Origin: Cellulomonas sp.
GTDB taxonomy: Bacteria > Actinomycetota > Actinomycetes > Actinomycetales > Cellulomonadaceae
Assembly (NCBI RefSeq): GCF_017744555.1
Contig: NZ_JAGIBD010000002.1
Location: forward strand, 93,781 to 157,780
Length of the DNA: 64,000 nucleotides
Direction: 5' to 3'
Positions 23,661-31,301 of this stretch are shown here, in pieces; position 1 is the first letter of the stretch; every line of letters begins with the position of its first letter. A program made the position numbers and the translations under genes. A model generated the notes under the pieces. It worked only from the letters and a program-made list of their open reading frames with translations, did no database searches and had not been told where the DNA came from.

Positions 23661-24437
23661 ATGTACAGCGTCACCCGCGGCGACGGCCCGGCCGTGCTGC
23701 TCGTCCACGGCTTCGGCCTGGACCACCGCTTCATGACCCCGCTCGACGACACGATCGCGGCCTCCGGCCGGCGCCGCGTGTACGTCGACCTGCCCGGCAT
23801 GGGCCGCAGCGCCGACGTCCCCGCGACGAGCTCGGACGACGTGCTCGACGCCCTGACCAGCCTTGTCGCGAGCGAGCTCGGCGGCGAGCCGTTCGCGGTC
23901 GTGGGCTCGTCCTACGGCGGGCTCCTGGCACGTGGCCTCGCGGCGCGGCTCGGCGACCAGGTCACCGGGCTCGCACTCCTGTGCCCGGTCGTCGAGGCGG
24001 ACGTCCGCGACGCTCCACGCCCGCACGTCGCCGTCGAGGACCCCGCGCTGCTCGCGACGCTCGACCCGCGCGAGGCCGCCGAGTACGCGTTCATGGCCGT
24101 CGTGCAGTCGCCGCAGACCTGGGCGCTGTTCCGCGACCACGTCCTGCCCGGCATGCGCGCGGCCGACGCGTCGACGCTCGCCGCCGTCCGGTCCGCGTAC
24201 GCCCTGACCGACCACCCCGAGGCGGACGGCCGGACGTTCGCCGGCCCGACGCTCGTCCTCACCGGCCGCCACGACCACGTCGTCGGGTACCGGGACGCGT
24301 TCGGGCTGCTCGAGCACTACCCCCGGGCCACGTTCGCCGTCCTCGACGACGCCGGCCACAACGCGATCCTCGAGCAGCCCCGCGTCGTCGAGGCGCTGCT
24401 CACCGAGTGGCTGCGCCGCCTGCCCGGCCCCGCCTGA
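23661..24437 (+). CDS. Alpha/beta hydrolase
   Basis: The 258-aa enzyme has the hydrolase fold: oxyanion region LLVHGFGLDHRF, nucleophile Ser84 in GSSYGG, the acid Asp in LTGRHDHVVGY and the His in DDAGHNAIL, all in the right order. It resembles proline iminopeptidase or lactone/ester hydrolases of the family, but substrate is not predictable. There is no signal peptide. The ATG at 23661 has GAGGA six bases upstream and TAGGCT (23603-23608) as a possible -10 element. It is transcribed divergently from lacI and unlikely to belong to the sugar regulon unless the operators act both ways. Confidence 0.88.
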   Translation: MYSVTRGDGPAVLLVHGFGLDHRFMTPLDDTIAASGRRRVYVDLPGMGRSADVPATSSDDVLDALTSLVASELGGEPFAVVGSSYGGLLARGLAARLGDQVTGLALLCPVVEADVRDAPRPHVAVEDPALLATLDPREAAEYAFMAVVQSPQTWALFRDHVLPGMRAADASTLAAVRSAYALTDHPEADGRTFAGPTLVLTGRHDHVVGYRDAFGLLEHYPRATFAVLDDAGHNAILEQPRVVEALLTEWLRRLPGPA

Positions 24438-24761
24438 GCGCGCGCCGGGCCGTCGCCGGAAACACCCCTCTCGGGGGACTTCCGCCCGGAACCGGACAGC
24501 GGCACCATAGGCACGCCCGATCGCGAAGCAAGGCCCCGGCCGCCTCGCGCCGGGCCATTGGGGCTGCGGGCAGGGCGGCACCAGCAGCACCGCGACACCG
24601 ATGCCCACCCGACGCCGAGCCGTGCACGCCGGCCCGACGCCATCGCCCCTCGGCCCGTCGACCACGGGCCCGCACACCGCGACACCTCGACTGGTCCGGC
24701 ACCGGACCGGCGCCACGCGACACCGAGCCCGGCCCGGCGACACCGGGGAGGAGCGACAGGC
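24438..24761. other. Intergenic stretch with one short hairpin
   Basis: No credible gene is seen. A small stem-loop at 24458-24483 (CCCC-TCTC-GGGG with flanking GGAA/TTCC) may end the hydrolase mRNA. The rest is Pro/Arg/His low-complexity sequence in every open frame. A promoter for the small gene at 24762 should lie here but no clear -10 is visible. Confidence 0.4.
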
Positions 24762-24974
24762 ATGAGCGAACCCCGCGCGGGCGGCTACCGCGAGCCCCTG
24801 GCCGGCGAGTCGCTCGACGAGTACGAGGCCGCCCTCGCCGCGGCCGAGGACGAGGTGGTCGCGGCGATCTGGCGCGCCACCCTCCGCGGCGCCCTGGGCG
24901 ACACGACGGCGACGCCCCCGGCGACCGAGCCGACCGACCTCCCTGACACCGCGGCAGCGGACGACGGCACCTGA
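24762..24974 (+). CDS. Small acidic hypothetical protein
   Basis: The 70-aa product is not recognised. It begins SEPRAGGYREPLAGESLDEYEAAL, continues with a likely helix (AAAEDEVVAAIWRATLRGAL) and ends in a Thr/Pro/Asp-rich disordered tail. A strong GGGGAGGAG site eight bases before the ATG at 24762 is the best evidence that it is translated. It stands alone between the hydrolase and the convergent lipoprotein gene. The long in-frame upstream extension to 24558 is Arg/His/Pro-rich and probably not coding. Confidence 0.55.
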   Translation: MSEPRAGGYREPLAGESLDEYEAALAAAEDEVVAAIWRATLRGALGDTTATPPATEPTDLPDTAAADDGT

Positions 24975-25025
24975 CGCCCGACCGGCGCGCCGGCGCGCGC
25001 CTCGTACGGACCGGTCCCGTTCCGG

Positions 25026-25754
25026 TCAGACGCCCTGGACCTTCGCGACCGCCGCGCCGGCGACCTGCGTGAGGACCGACGCGTCGGTCACGCCGAGCGT
25101 GAGCAGGGTGATCTGCTCGTCGCCGGCGGCGATCAGCACGGCGTCGATCTCCGCCTCGAAGTCCTCGGACGTGCCGGTGAGCGCGAACGCGACGCTGCCG
25201 TCACCGAGCGACGGCACGGGGAGCGTGACGAGCTCGAACGCCGTGACGACGCCGTCCGCGTCGGTCTCCGTGAACGTCGGGCATGCCGCGATCGCCGTCG
25301 CCATGGCCGCGATGTCCGCGGCGCTGGTGCCGGGGACGGTCTCGACCTGCTCGGCGACCAGCTGCGTGGTGTCGCCGTTCGTCAGGTGCACCTTGGCGGT
25401 CGCCGTGGGGGTGACGTCGTCGGCCTCGATCGCGTCGAGGACCGGCTGGCAGGCGGCGGGTTCGACGGTCGACGGGCCGGTCGACTCCTCCTCGGCGAAC
25501 AGGTCGAACCCGGTGGCCTCGACGACCCAGTCCGCCGCGACGTCCGTCGGGTGCAGCAGGGCGGCCTCGACCTGGGCCTGGGTCAGCGAGAGGTGCTCGG
25601 TCGTCGCGGTGGGCGTCGAGGTGGCGCTCGGCGTGGTCGTCGTCGTCCGGGTCGCGGTGGGCTCGGCGGCGGCGCCGCTGCCTCCCGCGCAGGCCGTGGT
25701 CGTCCCGAGCAGGACGAGCGAGAGGGCGGCGAGGGCCAGGGGGCGCGAACGCAT
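25026..25754 (-). CDS. Secreted lipoprotein of unknown function
   Basis: The 242-aa protein has a lipoprotein-type signal (MRSRPLALAALSLVLLGTTTAC), then a Thr/Pro/Ala-rich linker of about 30 residues, then a folded domain (about 60-240) that resembles PknH-like extracellular sensor domains in size and strand pattern: two Cys (ACQPVLDAIEA, ACPTF) at spacing fit for a disulphide. No sharper similarity is visible. It is anchored outside the membrane. It begins 80 bp after the GT-B-like gene and could be co-transcribed with it. Confidence 0.7.
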   Translation of the reverse strand: MRSRPLALAALSLVLLGTTTACAGGSGAAAEPTATRTTTTTPSATSTPTATTEHLSLTQAQVEAALLHPTDVAADWVVEATGFDLFAEEESTGPSTVEPAACQPVLDAIEADDVTPTATAKVHLTNGDTTQLVAEQVETVPGTSAADIAAMATAIAACPTFTETDADGVVTAFELVTLPVPSLGDGSVAFALTGTSEDFEAEIDAVLIAAGDEQITLLTLGVTDASVLTQVAGAAVAKVQGV

Positions 25755-25834
25755 GGTGGTGCCTATCTGTGAGCGGGCGCAGCGCCCGGACGGTAGTCGT
25801 CCCGCGAGGTCGGGGACGGCGGGTCTCGCGGAGG

Positions 25835-26884
25835 TCAGGCCGGGAACCACCGGTGGACGTGCTCGACGATCGCGCGGTCGAAGGCGTCGTCGTCGTGCCG
25901 CGCGCGCAGCCACTCCTGGAACGAGCCCCCGGCGGCGTCGTCGAGCTCGCGGCGGCACGCGACGGTGTCGGTCACGGCCCGCAGCAGCAGCTCCTCGGCC
26001 TCGGCGGGCGTCCGGTAGAAGAACGGGAACGACGGCGGCAGGATCGCGCGCGCCCACGGCAGGTCGGGGAACACCCCGACGGCCCCCGCGACGAGCGCCT
26101 CGATGTACTCCAGCCCGTACGACTCCTCGGTCGCGGTCGCGAGGAACGCGGTCGTGCGTGCGAGCGCCTGCCAGTAGTCGTCGCGGCTCGCCGTCAGGGG
26201 TCCGACCCAGCACCACGGGTGCCGGGACAGCCGCATGGCTTGCTCGGACACGAGGTGGGACTCGACGAGACGGGCCTCGACGCGGATCGGCGTCCGGCGG
26301 TGCACGCGCTCGACGACGTCGATGAACGTCGCCGGCGCCTTGCGGTCCGACAGGTAGATCGCCGGGTAGAGCACCACCGGCACGTCAGGCTCCTGCCGGG
26401 GCCGCACGTGCTCCAGCCGGATGCCGAGGTTGACCCAGCCGATGCGGGCCTGCTCGGCGAGCTGCTGCACCGTCCACTGCGCGACGATCTCGCGGACCTC
26501 GGTCGCGGTGCGCTCGGAGTTCGCGAAGGTCGGGAACAGCGCGCACGACATGCCGAGCGCGGCCCGCTCGACCCGGTGCTCGAACTGCGCGGTGTCCCAC
26601 CAGACGAAGTTCATGACCTTCGGCTCGTCGCACCCGGCGCGCAGCCGCCGCCACACGCTGAAGGAGTCGACGACGTCCATGTTGATGACGACCGTGTCGG
26701 ACCCGTCGACGAACTCGAGCGGCAGCATGTCGAAGCCGTCGCACCGCCGCGGGCCGTCGCTGATGACCAGCGCGCCGGGGAACACCCGCAGCAGTCGCCG
26801 CACCAGCGTCGCGCCGGCGTCGTGCCCGGCCACCCGCCCGCCCTCGACGAGCAGGTGGCCGTAGCGGATCGCGACCTTGGTCAT
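25835..26884 (-). CDS. GT-B-like putative glycosyltransferase
   Basis: The 349-aa soluble protein is best explained as a GT4-type glycosyltransferase: the C-terminal half holds TATEESYGLEYIEALVAGAVGVFPDLPW, the E-x7-E motif that binds the sugar nucleotide, and is preceded by a strand pattern (PVVLYPAIYLSDRKAP). The N-terminal part (MTKVAIRYGHLLVEGGRVAGHDAG) looks like the acceptor-side Rossmann domain but without a clear family match, so the assignment stays tentative. Its ATG overlaps the stop of the pyrophosphatase gene (ATGA), which makes these two a strange but clear operon. Confidence 0.6.
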   Translation of the reverse strand: MTKVAIRYGHLLVEGGRVAGHDAGATLVRRLLRVFPGALVISDGPRRCDGFDMLPLEFVDGSDTVVINMDVVDSFSVWRRLRAGCDEPKVMNFVWWDTAQFEHRVERAALGMSCALFPTFANSERTATEVREIVAQWTVQQLAEQARIGWVNLGIRLEHVRPRQEPDVPVVLYPAIYLSDRKAPATFIDVVERVHRRTPIRVEARLVESHLVSEQAMRLSRHPWCWVGPLTASRDDYWQALARTTAFLATATEESYGLEYIEALVAGAVGVFPDLPWARAILPPSFPFFYRTPAEAEELLLRAVTDTVACRRELDDAAGGSFQEWLRARHDDDAFDRAIVEHVHRWFPA

Positions 26885-29424
26885 CGTCCTGGCGCCTCCA
26901 GCACGGGAGCCTCGGGCGCCGTCGCCGCGGCGTCGCTCCCGGTCGCGGTGTCGGTCGCCGTCTCGGTCGTGGTGTCGGTCGCCGTCTCCGGAGCCGCGCC
27001 CGACGACGGTGCAGCGCCACCGGCGGGTGCCGGCTCCTCCTCGAGCGAGCTGTGGATCCGCATCCCGTAGAACGAGCGGTGCACGAAGTACGCGGAGGCC
27101 AGGAAGAACACGGCGGCGAGCCCGACGGTCAGCCCGTGCTGCCCGCGGCCGGTCATGTCGACGGCGAGGTCGACGGCGAGCAGGCCGAACAGGGTCGTGA
27201 ACTTGATGACCGGGTTCAGGGCCACCGAGGAGGTGTCCTTGTACGGGTCGCCGACGGTGTCGCCGACGATCGTCGCGTCGTGCAGGGCCGTGCCCTTGGC
27301 GTGCAGGTCGACCTCGACGATCTTCTTCGCGTTGTCCCAGGCACCGCCCGCGTTGGCCATGAAGATCGCCTGGTAGAGGCCGAAGATCGCGATGGAGATC
27401 AGGTAGCCGATGAAGAACGACGGCTCGACGAACGCGAAGGCCAGGGTCGCGAAGAAGACGCCGAGGAAGATCGTGAGCATGCCTTGCTGGGCGTACTGGG
27501 TGCAGATCTCGACGACCTTGCGAGAGTCCTCCTCGCTGGCCTTCGTCTCTCCGTCGAGCTTGATCGTGGCCTTGATGAACTCGACGGCCCGGTAGGCACC
27601 CGTGGTGACGGCCTGGATGGATGCGCCGGTGAACCAGAAGATCATCGCGCCGCCGGTGATGAGACCGAGCAGGAACGGCGGGTGCAGCAGCGACAGCTGC
27701 GACAGTCCGGTCGTGAGGCCATGCGTCAGGCCGACGATGATCGAGAAGATCATCGTCGTCGCGCCGACGACCGCGGTGCCGATGAGCACCGGCTTGGCGG
27801 TGGCCTTGAACGTGTTGCCGGCGCCGTCGTTCTCCTCGAGCATGCGCTTGGCGCGGTCCCACTGCGGGTCGAACCCGTGGTCCCGCGCGAGCTCGGTGTC
27901 GATGTCGTCGAGGTCCTCGATCACCGACAGCTCGTAGACGCTCTGCGCGTTGTCCGTCACGGGACCGTACGAGTCGACCGCGATCGTCACGGGGCCCATC
28001 CCGAGGAACCCGAACGCGACGAGCCCGAACGCGAACACGGACGGCGCGACCATGAGGTCGCCGAGCCCCTGCGTGCTGATGAGGTACGCGCCGCCCATGA
28101 GCCCGACGACGACCATGCCGAGCCAGTAGGCCGAGAAGTTGCCGGCGACAAGGCCGGACAGGATGTTGAGCGACGGGCCTCCCTGCCGCGAGCTCTTGAC
28201 GACCTCACGGACGTGCCGGCTCTGCGTCGACGTGAACGCCTTGACGAGCTCCGGGATGAGCGCGCCGGCGATCGTGCCGCACGAGACGATCAGCGCGAGC
28301 CGCCACCACTGGGCGTCGACCTCGCTGCCCCCGAGCACCACGAGCGTCGTCACGAAGGTCGCGACGATGCAGGCGGCCGACGTGATCCACACGAGGCTCG
28401 ACAGCGGCGCCTCGAAGTCCATCCGGTCCGCGTCGCGGTACTTGCGGCGGGTCCACGCGTCGTTGACCTGGTACGACGCGGCCGCCGCGATGATCATCAC
28501 GGCGCGCACGACGAAGATCCAGACCAGCAGCGTCGCCTGCACCTTCGCGTCGGGCACCGCCAGCAGCACGAACGTCACGAGCGCGACGCCGGTGACGCCG
28601 TACGTCTCGAAGCCGTCCGCGCTCGGGCCCACGGAGTCGCCCGCGTTGTCACCCGTGCAGTCGGCGATCACGCCGGGGTTGCGGGCGTCGTCCTCCTTGA
28701 TCTTGAACGCGATCTTCATGAGGTCGGAGCCGATGTCGGCGATCTTCGTGAAGATGCCGCCCGCGATGCGCAGCGCCGAGGCGCCGAGCGATTCGCCGAT
28801 CGCGAACCCGATGAAGCACGCACCGGCGACGTCGCGCGGCAGCGCCAGCATGATGAGCAGCATCATCATCAGCTCGAGGCTGATGAGCACCATGCCGATC
28901 GACATGCCGGACCGCAGCGGGATCCGGTGCAGCGGCAGCGGCTTGCCGCGCAGCGACGCGAACGCCGTGCGGGAGTTCGCGAGGGTGTTGACGCGGATCC
29001 CGAACCACGCGACCGCGTACGAGCCGGCCATGCCGACGAGCGAGAACGCGATGACGATCGCGACCCGGCCCCACCCGAACCCGACGAGCGCCTTGTAGTA
29101 GACGACGATCACCGCGGCGATGAACACCCACAGGATCAGCAGGAACTTCCCCTGCTTCGTCAGGTAGGCCTTGCACGTCGAGTAGATGAGCTCGGAGACC
29201 TCGCGCATCGACGTGTGCACCGGCTGCGCCTTGAGCTCCCGGTACACGGCCACGCCGAAGGCGAGGCCCGCCATGCAGACGACGAGGCCGAGCGCGAGCA
29301 GCAGCCGCCCCGAGATCCCCCACAGCACCTCGACGCCGCCGAGGTCCGGGAGCTGGAGGCTCGCCTCGCCGCCCGCTGTGCCGATCCCCGCACCCACTGA
29401 TGTCCCGACCACGGCCGTCCTCAC
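26881..29424 (-). CDS. hppA: Membrane-bound proton-translocating pyrophosphatase (divergent, Na+-regulated clade)
   Basis: The 847-aa protein with about 16 helices hydrolyses pyrophosphate to pump protons. The catalytic loop is not the canonical DVGADLVGKVE but DIGSDLMKIAFKIKEDDARN, then PGVIADCTGDNAGDSVGPSADGFE. A Lys in GNTFKATAK falls at the site that gives potassium independence in canonical enzymes. This pattern fits the divergent, Na+-inhibited H+-PPase group I recall from Chlorobium limicola and Cellulomonas fimi. The C-terminal 60 residues are a Thr/Ala/Pro tail not found in usual PPases. GTG at 29424 is uncertain; a GTG at 29412 is possible. Two CCTAGG-like palindromes lie upstream. 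Confidence 0.93.
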   Translation of the reverse strand: MRTAVVGTSVGAGIGTAGGEASLQLPDLGGVEVLWGISGRLLLALGLVVCMAGLAFGVAVYRELKAQPVHTSMREVSELIYSTCKAYLTKQGKFLLILWVFIAAVIVVYYKALVGFGWGRVAIVIAFSLVGMAGSYAVAWFGIRVNTLANSRTAFASLRGKPLPLHRIPLRSGMSIGMVLISLELMMMLLIMLALPRDVAGACFIGFAIGESLGASALRIAGGIFTKIADIGSDLMKIAFKIKEDDARNPGVIADCTGDNAGDSVGPSADGFETYGVTGVALVTFVLLAVPDAKVQATLLVWIFVVRAVMIIAAAASYQVNDAWTRRKYRDADRMDFEAPLSSLVWITSAACIVATFVTTLVVLGGSEVDAQWWRLALIVSCGTIAGALIPELVKAFTSTQSRHVREVVKSSRQGGPSLNILSGLVAGNFSAYWLGMVVVGLMGGAYLISTQGLGDLMVAPSVFAFGLVAFGFLGMGPVTIAVDSYGPVTDNAQSVYELSVIEDLDDIDTELARDHGFDPQWDRAKRMLEENDGAGNTFKATAKPVLIGTAVVGATTMIFSIIVGLTHGLTTGLSQLSLLHPPFLLGLITGGAMIFWFTGASIQAVTTGAYRAVEFIKATIKLDGETKASEEDSRKVVEICTQYAQQGMLTIFLGVFFATLAFAFVEPSFFIGYLISIAIFGLYQAIFMANAGGAWDNAKKIVEVDLHAKGTALHDATIVGDTVGDPYKDTSSVALNPVIKFTTLFGLLAVDLAVDMTGRGQHGLTVGLAAVFFLASAYFVHRSFYGMRIHSSLEEEPAPAGGAAPSSGAAPETATDTTTETATDTATGSDAAATAPEAPVLEAPGR

Positions 29425-29453
29425 CTCGTCACAGGTTCTCCACGTGCGCTTCG

Positions 29454-29495
29454 GAACCTAGGTGCGCTGGTCAGCCTTCATCTGCGACCTAAGTC
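29454..29495. promoter_or_regulatory. Paired CCTAGG-type palindromes upstream of hppA
   Basis: GAACCTAGGTGC (29454-29465) and GACCTAAGTC (29486-29495) have centres 31 bp apart, about three turns. They match the core of the 14-mer at 38693 and the site at 30315. They lie 30-71 bp before the hppA start, the usual distance for activator sites of NarL/DosR regulators. Confidence 0.45.
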
Positions 29496-30042
29496 ACTTC
29501 TTCTCGGCCCCGACGGTGCTGACGGCCCGCACCAGCTCCCTGCCCCACGCGTACGCCCGGTCCTCCTCACCCGGCGCGGGGCCGCCGTGTCTGCCGACGA
29601 CGACGAACGACGCCGGCGGCACCAGCAGCTCGCCGCCCGCCCGCCGCACCTGCCGGGCGAGCTCCTTCGCGCCGGACCCCGCGAAAGGCGCGTCGACGCG
29701 GGTGTCGAAGACGGCGATCGCCTCGTCCCGGCGCAGGCCCGCGGTCGCCAGCCAGTCCGTGACGCCGGTCATCGACAGGACGATGCCGTCGGCGGCCGCC
29801 ATCTCGCGGGTGCGGGAGGTGGGGGCGTGCCGCATGTGCGTCGGACAGGCCAGGACCAGCAGGTCGCGGTCGGGCGGCACCCGCCCGACCGCGCACCCTG
29901 CCTCGATCACGTCGCACCGGGCGTCCAGCGACGCACACCCGACGGCGACGAGCTGGGCCAGGCGCATCGTCGCGCCGAACATGGACTCGACCACGAGGAC
30001 CACCCGCACGGCTCCAGGCTCGTCCTGCCCTCCCCCGGTCAC
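29494..30042 (-). CDS. Flavodoxin-like protein
   Basis: The 182-aa protein resembles a flavodoxin: phosphate loop VVLVVESMFGATMRLAQLV (Ser/Thr-rich P-loop), then LLVLACPTHMRHAP where the isoalloxazine ring sits, and FVVVGRHGG near the end. A role in electron transfer or protection during low oxygen is plausible (inference). The GTG at 30042 is used, but a GTG at 30009 is also possible and begins right at the domain. It is 21 bp after the 55-aa gene and probably co-transcribed. A CCTAAG-type site overlaps its last codons and serves hppA. Confidence 0.7.
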   Translation of the reverse strand: MTGGGQDEPGAVRVVLVVESMFGATMRLAQLVAVGCASLDARCDVIEAGCAVGRVPPDRDLLVLACPTHMRHAPTSRTREMAAADGIVLSMTGVTDWLATAGLRRDEAIAVFDTRVDAPFAGSGAKELARQVRRAGGELLVPPASFVVVGRHGGPAPGEEDRAYAWGRELVRAVSTVGAEKK

Positions 30043-30063
30043 GAGGGTCGAACGTCCCGAGAC

Positions 30064-30231
30064 CTAGCGGCGACCGACGGTCGCGGCGTGGTGCAGGTGC
30101 AGCGACGGCACGAGGTGCGGCCGACGCACCCGACGGCCGTAGCTCTCGAGCGTGGAGCGTCGCCGCTCCAGCCGAACCTCGAGGTCGTGCTCCTCGCGCG
30201 AGTACAGGGCGATGGCCAGGTCGGGATGCAT
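30064..30231 (-). CDS. Small 55-aa basic protein
   Basis: The product is not recognised with confidence. It is strongly charged: MHPDLAIALYSREEHDLEVRLERRRSTLE, followed by a basic, His-rich end (HLVPSLHLHHAATVGRR). An amphipathic helix spans residues 5-30. Short proteins starting MHPDLAxALxRxR occur before other genes in actinobacteria (from memory). The ATG at 30231 has GGAG seven bases upstream and beats the ATG at 30246. A CCTAGG palindrome lies 85 bp upstream, and the flavodoxin gene follows directly. Confidence 0.6.
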   Translation of the reverse strand: MHPDLAIALYSREEHDLEVRLERRRSTLESYGRRVRRPHLVPSLHLHHAATVGRR

Positions 30232-30314
30232 CAGGGGTCTCCTCATTGAGCACTGCGTGATGTGCGGCTTGTGGCCGCGCTCACACTGTCCTCGCCCGGA
30301 GGACGTCGAACACC

Positions 30315-30327
30315 GGACCTAGGTCAC
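30315..30327. promoter_or_regulatory. CCTAGG-type palindrome before the 55-aa/flavodoxin genes
   Basis: GGACCTAGGTCAC, with a perfect 10-bp core GACCTAGGTC at 30316-30325. It resembles the 14-mer at 38693 and the hppA sites. Confidence 0.5.
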
Positions 30328-30379
30328 AGGTCGACGCGGTCGCGCGCGGACGGTCGTCGCGCGGGTGCGTCGTCGCAGG

Positions 30380-31279
30380 TCAGTGCGCCGAGGATGCCTC
30401 TGCGAGCGCGGGAATCATCCCCTCCAGACGGGTGACGACCCCTTGCGCCGGCGGCAGCAGGGGCGCAGGCAGCCGGCCGGTGCCCAGCCCGAGGATCTCG
30501 CCGATCGCGTGCACGACCCGGGGGCCGCCGTGCGCGAGCGCCAGCTCGACAACGGGCCGCACCGTCGCGACGAGCCGGTCGACCTCCGCCCGGTTGCCCG
30601 TGACCCCCGCGCGGGCGAGCGCCACGTACGGGTCTGGCAGGACGGAGGCGAGGCCCGAGTGCCACGTCCGGGCACCCGCGAGCAGCCCCTCGACACCCAG
30701 CAGGTCGCCGCTGAACCCGACCTCGACCGACGCGGGTGCCCCGGCGAGGAGCCCGGCCGAACGCGACGCCACCTCCGCGGCGTCCGCCCCGCGGTCCTTG
30801 ACGCCGCCGATCCCCGGCAGCGCCGCGACCCGCAGCATCGTCTCCACGCTGAACGAGAACCGCGTCGCCACGGGGTTGTGGTACGCCCACACGGGGCGGT
30901 CGACGGCGCGTGCGACGTCCGCGTACAGGCCGACGACCTCGTCGTCGGTGAGCGGCAGGTACGACACGGTCGCCAGGAGGAACCCGTCGGCGGCGGCGGC
31001 GTCCTGCGCGTGCGCGATCACCGCCTCCGTCGTCGTCGCACCGATCCCGGCCACGAGCGGTACGCGACCCGCCACCGCCTCGGCGGCCACCTCGACGACC
31101 CGGCGGCGCTGCGCCCGGTCGAGGTAGGCCGCGCCACCGGTGGAGCCGAGCACCGCGACCCCGCCGACGCCGGCCTCGACGGCCCTGTCGACCAGCGCCG
31201 CGAGCGCCGGCTCGGCGACCCGACCGTCGGCCGTGCGCGGGGTGGGCGGGTAGGCGACCAGGGATCCCAGGAGCGGCAT
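30380..31279 (-). CDS. Dihydrodipicolinate synthase-family aldolase
   Basis: The 299-aa (beta/alpha)8 enzyme is a class I aldolase. The Schiff-base Lys161 (GGVKDRG) and the Tyr133 of AYHNP stand at the positions known in E. coli DapA, and the GSTGGAAYL loop corresponds to the substrate-binding GTTGE. The last differs (Gly-Ser-Thr-Gly-Gly), so a substrate other than pyruvate plus aspartate semialdehyde is likely; related enzymes act on sugar acids, neuraminate or 4-hydroxyproline derivatives. There are no lysine-pathway neighbours. The ATG at 31279 is six bases after TACGCT, while an upstream ATG/GTG is possible but less likely. Confidence 0.82.
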   Translation of the reverse strand: MPLLGSLVAYPPTPRTADGRVAEPALAALVDRAVEAGVGGVAVLGSTGGAAYLDRAQRRRVVEVAAEAVAGRVPLVAGIGATTTEAVIAHAQDAAAADGFLLATVSYLPLTDDEVVGLYADVARAVDRPVWAYHNPVATRFSFSVETMLRVAALPGIGGVKDRGADAAEVASRSAGLLAGAPASVEVGFSGDLLGVEGLLAGARTWHSGLASVLPDPYVALARAGVTGNRAEVDRLVATVRPVVELALAHGGPRVVHAIGEILGLGTGRLPAPLLPPAQGVVTRLEGMIPALAEASSAH

Positions 31280-31285
31280 CCCGGC

Positions 31286-31291
31286 AGCGTA
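31286..31291 (-). promoter_or_regulatory. -10 hexamer of the leaderless DapA-like gene
   Basis: TACGCT (minus strand), six bases before the ATG at 31279. Confidence 0.5.
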
Positions 31292-31301
31292 ACGAGCCGG
31301 G

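Noticed and set aside
27052-29400. A 782-codon plus-strand open frame opposite hppA
   Set aside because: Antisense to a clear membrane pyrophosphatase; amino-acid make-up is shadow-like (Asp/Arg/His-rich).
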